Made by a program: the position numbers and the translations under genes
Part shown: piece by piece, positions 9,062-17,478 of the stretch
How the letters are laid out: each line of letters starts with the position of its first letter
Position numbering within the stretch: the stretch's first letter is position 1
Notes under the pieces: generated by a model
The model's database searches: none
Told to the model about the DNA's origin: nothing
The model's input: only the letters and a program-made list of their open reading frames with translations
Origin: Chloroflexota bacterium
Lineage (GTDB): Bacteria > Chloroflexota > UBA4733
DNA: 47,452 nucleotides
NCBI GenBank assembly: GCA_023381895.1
Contig: JAMCTA010000048.1
Span: 1-47,452 of the forward strand
Direction: 5' to 3'

Positions 9062-10238
9062 CTACACTGTTACTAGCGCTGGCGATGGCTTTCGCCAGGT
9101 CGTCTTGGGCATGATCACGTCATCGAGAATGCGATGGCGATATCGCTGAATCGTGGTGATGACCGATTCAACAAGCGTGTCCGACAGCTTGTGCGGCTGA
9201 AGCCCGAGGTCGAGAAGCTTCGTATGCTTGGCGTTGTAGTAGTGTTCTTCCTTCTCTACTCGAGGGTTTGGTGTGTGAGTTACGGTGGCCTTGACGCCCA
9301 GATCCTTCGCGGCTCTAACCACAATCTCAGCTAGCTGGGTGACGTTGAACTGCTCCGTAAACTGGTTGTAGACGCGCATCTCTCCTGGTGAAGCCGGGTT
9401 GTTGGCGGCGAGCTCAACACACTGCATCGTGTCTCGAATATCCAGGAAGCCGCGGGTTTGCCCGCCCTTACCGTAGAGAGTCAGCGGCAAGCCGACGACC
9501 GCCTGAACACAAAATCTGTTGAGCGCTGTGCCGAAGCACTCGTCGTAGTTGAAGCTTGTACACAGACGCTCATCAAGCGCTGACTCCGGTGTGTCAATGC
9601 CGTACACAACCCCTTGATTCAAGTCGGTTGCCCGCGTGTCCCAGATGCGACACGCGAAGTGAATGTTGTGACTGTCGTGCACCTTCGACAGGTGATAGAA
9701 CGATCCAGGAAGCTTGGGGAAGGGGAGGACGTCAGAACGGCCATTGTGCCGAATCTCGACGTACCCCTCCTCGATGTCGATGTTTGGCGTTCCATACTCA
9801 CCCATCGTCCCCAGCTTCACGAGGTGACAGTCGGGAGCGAATTCCCGCATCGCCCATAGAACATTGAGCGTGCCAACAACGTTGTTGACCTGCGTGTACA
9901 CGCAATGGTCACGATCGATCAGCGAGTAAGGAGCAGCAGGCTGCTCACCATAGTGAACGATGCAATCCGGCCTGAAGTCACGGATCACGCCGCTCAAAAA
10001 CGGCCAGTTGGCGACATCACCAATCGCAAGGTGGATCGTCTTGCCCGTCACTTCCTGCCAGACCTTCACACGCTCGTGCAGGGTGCGAATAGGGGCGAGG
10101 CTATCTGCCCCCAGCTCTGCACGCCATTGGCGCTTGGCAAAGTTGTCGACCGCCAAGACCTCGTGCCCACGGTACGAAAAATGCTATGGAAGTTGGCCAC
10201 CCGAGGTAGCCATCAGCACCAAGGACAAGAATACGCAC
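9062..10238 (-). pseudogene. SqdB-like NAD-dependent epimerase, frameshifted
   Basis: The product resembles UDP-sulfoquinovose synthase (SqdB/SQD1) and its archaeal relative. Visible signatures are VHYGEQPAAPYSLID, VKLGTMGEYGTPNIDIEEG, the catalytic YHLSK, and VVYGIDTPES. The NAD-binding start, MRILVLGADGYLGWPTSIAF, is encoded from a GTG at 10238 with AGGGGAG upstream, but in a different frame. A run of five A on the plus strand at 10177-10181 is one base too long. Removing one gives a continuous 391-residue protein of normal family length, reading SYRGHEVLAVDNFAKRQW across the join. As written, the open part (9062-10156) lacks the Rossmann glycine loop. Either a sequencing error or a real inactivating mutation is possible. 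It heads the minus-strand sugar operon. Confidence 0.85.
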
Positions 10239-10498
10239 ACTTCTCCCCTACATCTTATTTGCTCGACTGCATGTCGCTGCGACGCGGCTGAAGACTAAGA
10301 ACGGCCCCTCGCGCTGCTTGCGACTACCACCAACCATTCCAAGTAAGTGACATTTCCTGAGCCAACGTCGCCTGAATGTACCCATGTAAGGGGACCAAGC
10401 TGCTACGAGAAACAGCGGCCTCAGTATACCGAGGAAGTGGCGAAACGCAATGGGATGGGAAGGGACTCAGGGACCTAGCAGGGTCTTTCCCCTCGAAA
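10239..10498. other. Intergenic stretch upstream of the sqdB-like gene
   Basis: About 260 bases with no convincing coding frame. It should hold the promoter for the minus-strand sugar operon, but I could not pick out a clear -35/-10 pair. Its far end borders the transposase remnant near 10500. Confidence 0.5.
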
Positions 10499-10499
10499 A

Positions 10500-10700
10500 T
10501 CCCTGGCGTTCGCGACGGTCGGCGTCGAGGTGATCGAAGGAGTCGGAGCCGAGATCGTGGTAGGGGTGCTTGGTGCGCAAGACGTGGTAGATGGTGGTGA
10601 GGACGCTGTGGGCGACGGCGAGCAGAGCGCGTTTCGTGCCGCGTTGGCGGGCCAGGCAGCGGAGGAAACGATGCGGCGGATGGGGGGTGTTGCGCCTGGT
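10500..10700 (-). mobile_element. IS110-family transposase remnant (C-terminal part)
   Basis: Read on the minus strand, this stretch encodes HRFLRCLARQRG, TKRALLAVAHSVLTTIYHVL and HPYHDLGSDSFD, the C-terminal region of IS110/IS116/IS902 transposases. The N-terminal catalytic part is missing. The frame seems to shift at a C-run near 10683-10688, and the 3' end stops abruptly near 10500. The rest of the element is gone, so it is a dead insertion scar. It sits between the gmhB-like gene and the sugar operon, just after the gmhB-like stop. Confidence 0.7.
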
Positions 10701-10706
10701 ATCCCG

Positions 10707-11303
10707 TTAGCGGCAGATGACCGGTTGCAGGCTGCCGCGTGCCCTTCCCAGGTAGGTGTCACTGAGAAACTGGCGGCAGAACGGCACAGCGGCGAGGAGG
10801 TCCTTGGTGATGGGGATCGCTGGGTCAGCCTGCCGGACGGCCTGCGCCGCTGACGCCCCCCGGCCGGACTGGACGTGGATGTAGCGGGTTCCCGCCGCTA
10901 CGGCAGCTTGGTAGTCAGTGAAAGCATCACCAACAAACAGAGATGAGGACAGATCGACGTTGAGCTTGGCGGCCGCTTCCAGCAACAGTCCCGGTCGCGG
11001 CTTGCGGCAGCTGCACCCGTCCTGGGGCTGGTGGGGACAATAGAGCACCGCGTCGATTCTTCCACCGCTATCCCGCACGGTCCGGCACATGTGCTCGTGA
11101 ATCTCCCAGACCGTCGCTGCTGTCGCCAGTCCCCTCCCGATGATCGACTGGTTCGTCACCACGACGATGGGCATCGGCATGGCGGCGAGCTCCCGCAGCG
11201 CCGGTAGCACACCGGGAATCCACTGCAGCTCAGCGATGCTCTTGACGTGGTCGTCGCGGTTCTCGTTCAATACACCGTCGCGATCCAGGAAGAGCGCGTT
11301 CAT
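10707..11303 (-). CDS. gmhB: HAD-family phosphatase, GmhB-like (heptose bisphosphate phosphatase)
   Basis: GmhB removes the C7 phosphate from D-glycero-D-manno-heptose 1,7-bisphosphate. The 198-residue protein begins with the HAD motif FLDRDGVLN (nucleophile Asp). VVVTNQS and the zinc loop CPHQPQDGCSCRKPRPG, characteristic of GmhB, follow, with SLFVGDAFTDYQAAVAAG near the end. The ATG at 11303 has a GGGGGAG just upstream; a longer frame from 11480 has no support. The final 15 residues may have been altered by the adjacent IS110 remnant. It is divergent from an hddC-like gene, and an hddA-like kinase lies at 16420, which supports a heptose pathway. Imidazole-glycerol or histidinol phosphatases are related, but context argues against them. 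Confidence 0.8.
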   Translation of the reverse strand: MNALFLDRDGVLNENRDDHVKSIAELQWIPGVLPALRELAAMPMPIVVVTNQSIIGRGLATAATVWEIHEHMCRTVRDSGGRIDAVLYCPHQPQDGCSCRKPRPGLLLEAAAKLNVDLSSSLFVGDAFTDYQAAVAAGTRYIHVQSGRGASAAQAVRQADPAIPITKDLLAAVPFCRQFLSDTYLGRARGSLQPVICR

Positions 11304-11611
11304 GATCTCCCCCTTCTTCCGAGCACAGTCGCAAGATGACCGTATTGTCATCTTTCTGTGGCTACGAACATCAAGAAGGTGGACTTCTTTCCTATGACAG
11401 GGGGGAAAGAGTAGCACGGTAAGAGGAACGTAGGCTCGGAAGGGCGGGAACGCCCATGTAAGTGACGGCGTATCAAGCACAGCGTGATCTCAACACCCTC
11501 GCCGGCAGCGTGAATGGTCTGGGCGGACGTCCAAATCACACTGTAAGCTTTGCCAGGCGCATCTATTCTTTGGTCGCGAAGGTTGGAAGTAGAATATGGC
11601 GACAACAGGAG
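11304..11611. promoter_or_regulatory. Divergent control region with an 8-bp inverted repeat
   Basis: This region separates gmhB (minus) from the hddC-like gene (plus), so it should carry both promoters. AAGATGAC at 11333-11340 and GTCATCTT at 11347-11354 form a perfect inverted repeat around CGTATT, 30 bases ahead of the gmhB start codon. It may be an operator or a leader hairpin. I did not find a confident -10/-35 pair. The repeat is seen; its function is inferred. Confidence 0.4.
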
Positions 11612-12373
11612 ATGGCAGAGAGTGTGAGGAAAGCACTGATTCTTGCGGCGGGTGAAGGGACGCGGCTGCGGCCGGTCACCTACAGCCGGCCCAAGGCTCT
11701 CGTAGAGATCGCCGGGGTACCGCTACTAGATCACACCCTGGCGCTCCTTCACACCCACGGTGTTCGCGAGGTGGCGATCAACCTGCACTACCGGCCTGCC
11801 GACATCCCTCGCTTTGCTGGTGATGGCAGCGACTGGGGCCTGCAGATCACCTACCTTGAGGAACCAGATCTTCTCGGCTCTGGAGGCACCATCCGCGCTC
11901 TACATGACTTCCTCTGCGAAACCTTCTTCCTCATCTACGGTGACGTGCTTACCGACATCGATCTCACCGCTCTGGCGAACTACCACCGCGAGACTGGCGC
12001 GGACCTTACCTGCCTGTTGCATCGGGTACCCGATCCCTGGAACAAAGGGGTCGCAGAGCTAGGGGAAGGCGGGGACATCCGCCGCTTCGTGGAGAAGCCG
12101 CCGCGTGGCGAGGAGCCCGGCGACCTCGTCGCTGCCGGCGTGTACGTGGTAGAGCCCAGCATCATCGACGTGATCCCCGACTGTGTCCCCTGTGATTTTG
12201 GAACCGATGCCGTTCCCGCCCTCCTGTCGTCTGGCCTACGTATTGCCGGTGAAGTTCTGCCGGACGGTATCTATCTGCGTGACATCGGCACGCTCGAAGA
12301 GTATGCTACAGCCCAGGCGGATGCTGCGACGGGGTGCGTCCACCTGATGCAGCGCACCGCCGCTCCTGGGTAG
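11612..12373 (+). CDS. hddC: Nucleotidyltransferase, HddC-like (sugar-1-phosphate guanylyltransferase)
   Basis: The 253-residue protein joins an NTP to a sugar-1-phosphate. The N-terminus has the nucleotide-binding signature KALILAAGEGTRLRPVT and SRPKALVEIAG. The metal-binding aspartate lies in FFLIYGDVLTDID, and FVEKPP follows near the middle. HddC makes GDP-D-glycero-alpha-D-manno-heptose. The short single-domain form and the neighbouring gmhB- and hddA-like genes favour that over a mannose-1-phosphate enzyme, but sequence alone cannot exclude mannose or glucose. The ATG at 11612 directly follows AGGAG, which is too close; a GTG four codons later gives a 12-base gap and may be the real start. 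Confidence 0.72.
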   Translation: MAESVRKALILAAGEGTRLRPVTYSRPKALVEIAGVPLLDHTLALLHTHGVREVAINLHYRPADIPRFAGDGSDWGLQITYLEEPDLLGSGGTIRALHDFLCETFFLIYGDVLTDIDLTALANYHRETGADLTCLLHRVPDPWNKGVAELGEGGDIRRFVEKPPRGEEPGDLVAAGVYVVEPSIIDVIPDCVPCDFGTDAVPALLSSGLRIAGEVLPDGIYLRDIGTLEEYATAQADAATGCVHLMQRTAAPG

Positions 12374-12499
12374 CAGGCAGACCGGGAAAGGCTCAGAGAC
12401 TGACCGTCCCTTTCTTGCCGAGTACACGCGACCAGCGCGGCCCGGCGCGATGGTGTACGCTTCCAGCGAGAAGACCAGTCGTGGAAAAGGGAGGAACCG

Positions 12500-13771
12500 A
12501 TGTTACCGGTCAGTGGCGCTCCGAACGGAGGCAGCATCCTCAGGCACCTGGTCGTTGCCCTGGTGATTCCACTCTTGGCCCTCCTGCCAGCTCCCGTGGC
12601 AGCGGCGCCGCAAAGTGGCTGCACCTTCCAGCTTGGCTTTGCGGCCTTGCACGCGCTGATCCCGGATGTCGTGGGGAGCTGCCTGGACAATGCGGTCTAC
12701 AGCGGCACCACTGGCGACGCCCTCCAGCACACGACCAATGGCCTGCTCGTATGGCGCAAAGCCGACAATCTCACGGCTTTCACGGACGGCTATCACTCCT
12801 GGATCAACAGTCCCTACGGACTGGTGGAGCGACTGAACAGCGAGCGCTTCCCCTGGGAGCCTGACTTCACGGGAGATCCCCGCTTCGCCGTCGTGCTCGG
12901 AGACGTGCCACCCGATGCGGCACTGCACGCGCTCAACCTCCTCCACGCCCGCTGGTTCGACGGCAGTGTTCCGCCTGCCATGCAGTATGCCCCCACGCAC
13001 CTCCAGGCCATCGATTCCAGCAACCTGAGCGAGCTCGCCACGCTCGCTGCGCTCTACCCCGGCCGCGTCTGGTCTCTCCAAACCGAGCCGAATGGCATCA
13101 GCGCTGGCTCACCCTACGCCCAGCCCGCCGCCTATGCCCGGCTCCTGCACAGCGTCGCCACCACTCTCAAGGGAGCAGATCCCACCGCGCGTTTGATCGG
13201 ACCAGATGTGCTCAACTGGACAGAGGGGTGCGAACTCTGTGGCCCAATGGTGACGGGTGAGTCCTGGACGGTGCAGATGCGGGCGGACTACGTGGCTGCC
13301 TACGGAGCGGAGCCCCCGTTCGATATCTGGAGCATTCACACCTATCCACTCGACTGGGCCCACCTCCCCACGGTCGACTACAAGCTTGAGGAGCAGCAAC
13401 TGGTCGAGTTCCGCGGCTGGCTCGATTCGATTCCCGGCCTGGCTGGCAAGCCAATCTGGGACACTGAGCTGGGAGTGCACTGGGGCTACACCGGCTTCCG
13501 CCTCGTCCAGCAGAATGGCCACCAGATCGTCGTGCCGGCTGGCCGGTTGCGCGCTGGTCTGGTCGCAAACTATCTCCAGCAGATGCTGGACTGGCTCGTA
13601 GCCAGCGGACAGCAGTACAACATCCGGCGTTGGTTCGTCTTTGCAGCTTACAACCCGGACGACCCTGGTGACCACGCCGGAGCGGTCAGCCTCCTCAGTG
13701 GCCCGGGAAGCGGCTTCCAGCTCACTCCAGACGGGGAGATCTTCGTCCACACCCAGAGCGCGGGGCAGTGA
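12500..13771 (+). CDS. Secreted TIM-barrel glycoside-hydrolase-like protein
   Basis: A 423-residue exported protein. A signal peptide covers about residues 15-36 (HLVVALVIPLLALLPAPVAAA). A compact domain (about 40-120) has GLLVWRKADN and TAFTDGYHSWIN. A catalytic-type domain follows, with YPGRVWSLQTEPNGI (E196 as candidate acid/base) and GKPIWDTELGVHWGY (E323 as candidate nucleophile). This pair and the FDIWSIHTYPLDW strand fit clan GH-A TIM barrels. Substrate is unknown; trimming of the locus's own polysaccharide is a reasonable guess. GGGAGGA lies five bases before the ATG. A paralogue sharing the second domain is encoded at 46129-47250. It is convergent with the DUF4012 gene. Confidence 0.75.
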   Translation: MLPVSGAPNGGSILRHLVVALVIPLLALLPAPVAAAPQSGCTFQLGFAALHALIPDVVGSCLDNAVYSGTTGDALQHTTNGLLVWRKADNLTAFTDGYHSWINSPYGLVERLNSERFPWEPDFTGDPRFAVVLGDVPPDAALHALNLLHARWFDGSVPPAMQYAPTHLQAIDSSNLSELATLAALYPGRVWSLQTEPNGISAGSPYAQPAAYARLLHSVATTLKGADPTARLIGPDVLNWTEGCELCGPMVTGESWTVQMRADYVAAYGAEPPFDIWSIHTYPLDWAHLPTVDYKLEEQQLVEFRGWLDSIPGLAGKPIWDTELGVHWGYTGFRLVQQNGHQIVVPAGRLRAGLVANYLQQMLDWLVASGQQYNIRRWFVFAAYNPDDPGDHAGAVSLLSGPGSGFQLTPDGEIFVHTQSAGQ

Positions 13772-13854
13772 GCCGGCGGATCCGGTGTGATCTCGCCTTT
13801 GCAAAGACCTCCTTTATCAGTATCAAGTGTGGCACCGGTCGCCAGCACCCTCAG

Positions 13855-15855
13855 TCAGGACCCCTCGAAGCCGGGAGCACACTGGGCGGGCGGCTGTAAA
13901 CGCTTGGAGGAATAGGGCCCCTTCAGGCCCGCGACGAGTCGCATGGCGGTGCAGTAGCTGTTCCACTCCGGAGCTAGGGGTGGCGTCGCCGGTCGAATGT
14001 CCGCTACCGGTATCCGCCACGCGTGATCAGTGCTCAGTTGCGTGCTCGCACCGTACAGCCGGGCGCCGGACGGCGCGAGCAACTCGAGCTGATACACCGG
14101 TGGCGGGATGCCGGGCTGCACTTGAACGTGCAGGACGTAGGCAGCGCCACTCGTTGCTGAGAGGACCGCCGCCGGCACGTGATAGCGCAGGGTGATCTGG
14201 TGGGACCCGCCTTGGGGAATCACGATGAAGCCGCGGATGACCAGGTGGCCGCTCTCGATCGTCGCCGGCCATGCATCGGTAATGCCGGCTGTACTCTGGA
14301 CGGTGCTTCCTGCCGGCAGGAAGAGGCGGAAGAAGTCGCGGAAAGCGGTCGTGGGCACGATGCCAGCCCCTCCTCCTGCACCCGCCTCCGTTGCGTGCGG
14401 ATAGTTGTTCTTCCATACGATGGTCAGGGCGACGTCCGCGCTGCCGTTGGGTAACAACTGGACGCGGTCGGTGAAACTGCGAACGACGTCTGTATCGACT
14501 TTATTGTCGCTCATGCTCATGCCGTCCAGGAAAACGTAGTCGCCCGGCGGCGCGTTCACCGCGCCTGCCCAGCTCATTGACCGCAGCCAGGATTCGAGGG
14601 CGAGGTCGTTGAAGTAGAGCAACAGGTGCTTCTCACTCAGGAGCGCCGGAGCCGCCTTCGCCAGCGCCAGAACGGTGCTCGGACTGGGATGCTTCAAGCG
14701 CTCCAGCAAGGCCTGGGCAACATCAACGATGAAAGTCTTATTGGGAAACAGCGCCGGCGGCGGCAACCCGGGCAAGGCCGGCCCGCGACCCTCAAAGTAG
14801 TTCGCCAGGGTGACGACGTTATCCACGGTGACCGGCTCGGCGAGTCTGGGCAGCTTCACCGGACCCGTGACGCGGAGGAGCGCTTGAATGACAGCGGGAT
14901 CGAACGCGATCACTCCGTCGATGTGACTGGGCTGGTCAGCCTCAAAGAACTGCTCGAGGACTACCGCTGTGGTGGGGAAGTCGGGATACCAATTGGAATC
15001 CTGGATGTCCATGCAGCAGAAGTGAAGGTAGCGCTGCACCGGTGGCGTCTGGACGGGCCAGGCGCGAGCGGGATCGCGGACGTTCTCCCATTGCGGGTAG
15101 GGACGATAGTCGAGGTGATCGATTTTTCCCTGATCGACCGTGAGCAGCCCCAGCGAGCCGATGAAGCCGCCAGTGGGGCGCAGATCCTGCGGGTCTTGCG
15201 CGACGGCGAGGAAGTGCCGGGGAACAGACGAGTCGAACACGGGCGGTGCCGTGATGGCGAAGGAGAGCCCCGCTTCAGCGAGCGGCAGCGCCTTGTCCGC
15301 CGTCCCAAGGTGCGATTGTAGCTGGCGAGAGAGCACACCGTCTTTGATTTGGGCGAGCTCGCGCTCGAGGTCAACAGTGGACACCAGGGCAGCGGCGAGC
15401 TGTGTCTGTTTTTCCTCGAAGAAGCCCAGTATGCCGGTCGAGCTTCTCAACGCCTGAGGATCCGCCAGCAGTGGGGAGAAAGCGTGCAGCAAGCCGTGGA
15501 ACAGGCTGACGCCGTCCTGAACTGCCGCGAGGCCGCTCTCAATCTGCTGGAGCTCCTGCGCCGCAGCCCGCTGATGTAGCGCTGGCCAGAGCAGCGGTCG
15601 CACTCGCTCGATTGCCGACTGGAGCCACCTGGCCCGGCTCTGAGCGTCGTTCAGATCAGCGTCGAGCGCGCTGAGTCTGGTGTGAGGCAGAGTCGAAAGA
15701 GAGAGTGTGTGGAGGCTCCGGCTCAGCGTGGTGAGGTCGCGGCGCAGAGCGAGAACTTGCCTGGCGGAGGCGACGGCGAAAGCGGCAGCGCCAGCCAGCT
15801 CGGCACAAAGGAGAACGATCCCCAGCCAGAAGAGGAGGCGCTTTACCAGCCGCAT
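13855..15855 (-). CDS. DUF4012-family membrane-anchored protein
   Basis: A 666-residue protein with one N-terminal membrane segment (LLFWLGIVLLCAELAGAAAF) and then a helical, probably coiled region to about residue 200. The DUF4012 core follows, with RHFLAVAQDPQDLRPTGGFIGSLG and later IDGVIAFDPAVIQALLRVTGPV. The family is common near polysaccharide loci of Chloroflexota and Actinomycetota; its biochemical role is not known to me. The core shares layout with LytR-like extracellular domains, but I would not assign an enzymatic activity. The 3' end converges with the hydrolase-like gene, 83 bases away. Confidence 0.85.
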   Translation of the reverse strand: MRLVKRLLFWLGIVLLCAELAGAAAFAVASARQVLALRRDLTTLSRSLHTLSLSTLPHTRLSALDADLNDAQSRARWLQSAIERVRPLLWPALHQRAAAQELQQIESGLAAVQDGVSLFHGLLHAFSPLLADPQALRSSTGILGFFEEKQTQLAAALVSTVDLERELAQIKDGVLSRQLQSHLGTADKALPLAEAGLSFAITAPPVFDSSVPRHFLAVAQDPQDLRPTGGFIGSLGLLTVDQGKIDHLDYRPYPQWENVRDPARAWPVQTPPVQRYLHFCCMDIQDSNWYPDFPTTAVVLEQFFEADQPSHIDGVIAFDPAVIQALLRVTGPVKLPRLAEPVTVDNVVTLANYFEGRGPALPGLPPPALFPNKTFIVDVAQALLERLKHPSPSTVLALAKAAPALLSEKHLLLYFNDLALESWLRSMSWAGAVNAPPGDYVFLDGMSMSDNKVDTDVVRSFTDRVQLLPNGSADVALTIVWKNNYPHATEAGAGGGAGIVPTTAFRDFFRLFLPAGSTVQSTAGITDAWPATIESGHLVIRGFIVIPQGGSHQITLRYHVPAAVLSATSGAAYVLHVQVQPGIPPPVYQLELLAPSGARLYGASTQLSTDHAWRIPVADIRPATPPLAPEWNSYCTAMRLVAGLKGPYSSKRLQPPAQCAPGFEGS

Positions 15856-16419
15856 ACGGCCCCCTCCACCAGGCTGGCCATTTGAGGCAGAGCGTGACCG
15901 GCGTCAAGATTGACCGCCGCATCCAGCAGGCGCCTCAAAGAGAACGTGGAGCCCTCATTGGGGTCGCGCGCAGCCTTCACCTCGCCAGAACAGGGACCGC
16001 CGGAATCACCAGCTGGAGCAAGTTGGGCAACCGTCACGACGCCCGAGAGCCACGTAGCACTGCCGGCTCCGTCATCCGCACGACCTTCATGTCCACGACA
16101 GGGCTCCTTTCACCGGTATACTTCAGACACAACGCAAGTCACTCGGCAAAGCCTATGATCTGATTCCTTTCACTTACCTGCCAGAGACCGATCATACCTG
16201 GCTGGATCTGTAGCTTCAGACACTAAGGGATCGCAGCAAGCAAGCCGTCTGGCTTCCTTACGATCAGTGCAGCAATGACGGGGGATAGAGCGCGTGGGTA
16301 AGGATTCTCCCGCCATATTGGCTACAGTATGCCTTCTCATAAGGAGCTGTGCCAGAATAACGAAGTGTTCCTCGTGGGAAGGCAGCGGCAGGTGATCCGC
16401 CTAGTGTAGAGACAAGCCC
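15856..16419. other. Intergenic region between DUF4012 and the hddA-like gene
   Basis: These 564 bases separate two divergent transcripts and must hold their promoters, which I could not define. A minus-strand frame of 64 codons (16037 down to 15843) runs into the DUF4012 start in another frame. Its upstream extension opens to about 16110 after a stop, and an AAAGGAG near 16110 precedes a short 20-codon frame. These pieces may be remnants of a small gene, but no family is recognisable. Confidence 0.4.
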
Positions 16420-17478
16420 ATGCTCCTCGTGCGCGCTCCCGTCCGCATCAGTTTCGCTGGCGGCGGTACCGATTTGCCATCGTACTACGTCCCCTATGGC
16501 GGCATAGTGGTCAGCACGACCATTGACCGCTACTTCTACGCCATTATCGAGGCCGACGGCGTGCGGCCGTTGCAGATCACCTCGGCGGACTACAGTACCT
16601 TCTACCGTCATATGGCCGAAGGCGATGTACCCTGGGAGAACGGTGATCTACGCCTGCCGCTCGCGGTGCTCAACCACTTCGGCATTCGCCAAGGCCTCTC
16701 GCTCTTCCTGGCCTCCGAAGTGCCGGGCGGTACAGGGCTCGGCTCCTCCAGCACGGTGACGGTAACGCTGGTCAAGGCGATGGCGGCGCTCTGTGGCATC
16801 AGTCTCACTCTCGGCGAACTGGCAGAGATCGCCAGCTATATCGAACTCGTCAAGCTGGGCTCGCCCATCGGTAAACAGGACCAATATGCCGCCGCGTTCG
16901 GTGGCTTCCACGCTTATCGCTTCCACGCTGGCGGCGTTGAGGTGGAGCCACTGCTACTGTCGCTCGACGTCCGGCTAACCCTGGAACAGCGGCTCTGCCT
17001 CTTCTACACTGGTGGTTCGCGGGAAGCCAGCGTCATCCTGCGCGAGCAGAGCGCCGGCACCGTCTCCGGTCAGAACGTCGAGAGGCTGCACGCCATCAAG
17101 GCGATGGCAGAGGACGCTCGCCGCTACCTCACGGGTGGGCAACTGGGCGAGCTGGCCGGTCTGCTACACGAGAGCTGGCTGCAGAAGCGCCAACTGGCGC
17201 CCGGTATCTCCAACAGCCGCATCGACGAACTCTACGAACTGGCGCGTCAAAAGGGGGCACGCGGTGGTAAGCTAGCAGGCGCAGGAGGGGGGGGCTTCTT
17301 GTTACTCTACTGCGAGCCGGAGGCGCAGCCGCGGTTGACCGAGGCCCTGCAGGCGGCGGGCCTGCGCCGGCTGGACTTCCGCTTTGCCGATATCGGGGCT
17401 AACGTGCTGATTAACTCCGGCTTACGCCTGCGGCATCTGTCGCGTCGAGATCTGGGGGACATCCTTGCCTCAGCCTAA
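16420..17478 (+). CDS. hddA: GHMP-family sugar kinase, HddA-like (heptose-7-phosphate kinase)
   Basis: A 352-residue GHMP kinase. The N-terminal motif APVRISFAGGGTDLPSYY is typical of HddA and related fucokinase-type enzymes. The phosphate-binding loop is PGGTGLGSSSTVTVTLVKA at about residues 104-122. Motif 3 is GGKLAGAGGGGFLLLY near 285-300. HddA phosphorylates D-glycero-alpha-D-manno-heptose 7-phosphate at C1. The gmhB- and hddC-like genes nearby complete kinase, phosphatase and nucleotidyl transfer; the isomerase gmhA is not in this window. It opens a plus-strand operon and overlaps the next gene by 14 bases. The ribosome binding site is weak. Confidence 0.82.
   Translation: MLLVRAPVRISFAGGGTDLPSYYVPYGGIVVSTTIDRYFYAIIEADGVRPLQITSADYSTFYRHMAEGDVPWENGDLRLPLAVLNHFGIRQGLSLFLASEVPGGTGLGSSSTVTVTLVKAMAALCGISLTLGELAEIASYIELVKLGSPIGKQDQYAAAFGGFHAYRFHAGGVEVEPLLLSLDVRLTLEQRLCLFYTGGSREASVILREQSAGTVSGQNVERLHAIKAMAEDARRYLTGGQLGELAGLLHESWLQKRQLAPGISNSRIDELYELARQKGARGGKLAGAGGGGFLLLYCEPEAQPRLTEALQAAGLRRLDFRFADIGANVLINSGLRLRHLSRRDLGDILASA

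Noticed and set aside
13109..13804. 231-codon minus-strand frame over the hydrolase-like gene
   Set aside because: No motifs; the plus-strand product has a signal peptide and conserved catalytic segments also found in its paralogue.
14626..15321. 231-codon plus-strand frame inside the DUF4012 gene
   Set aside because: Shadow of a conserved coding region on the other strand.
15843..16037. 64-codon minus-strand frame running into the DUF4012 start
   Set aside because: Open and free of internal stops, but start, family and conservation are all unsupported; mentioned only in the intergenic note.
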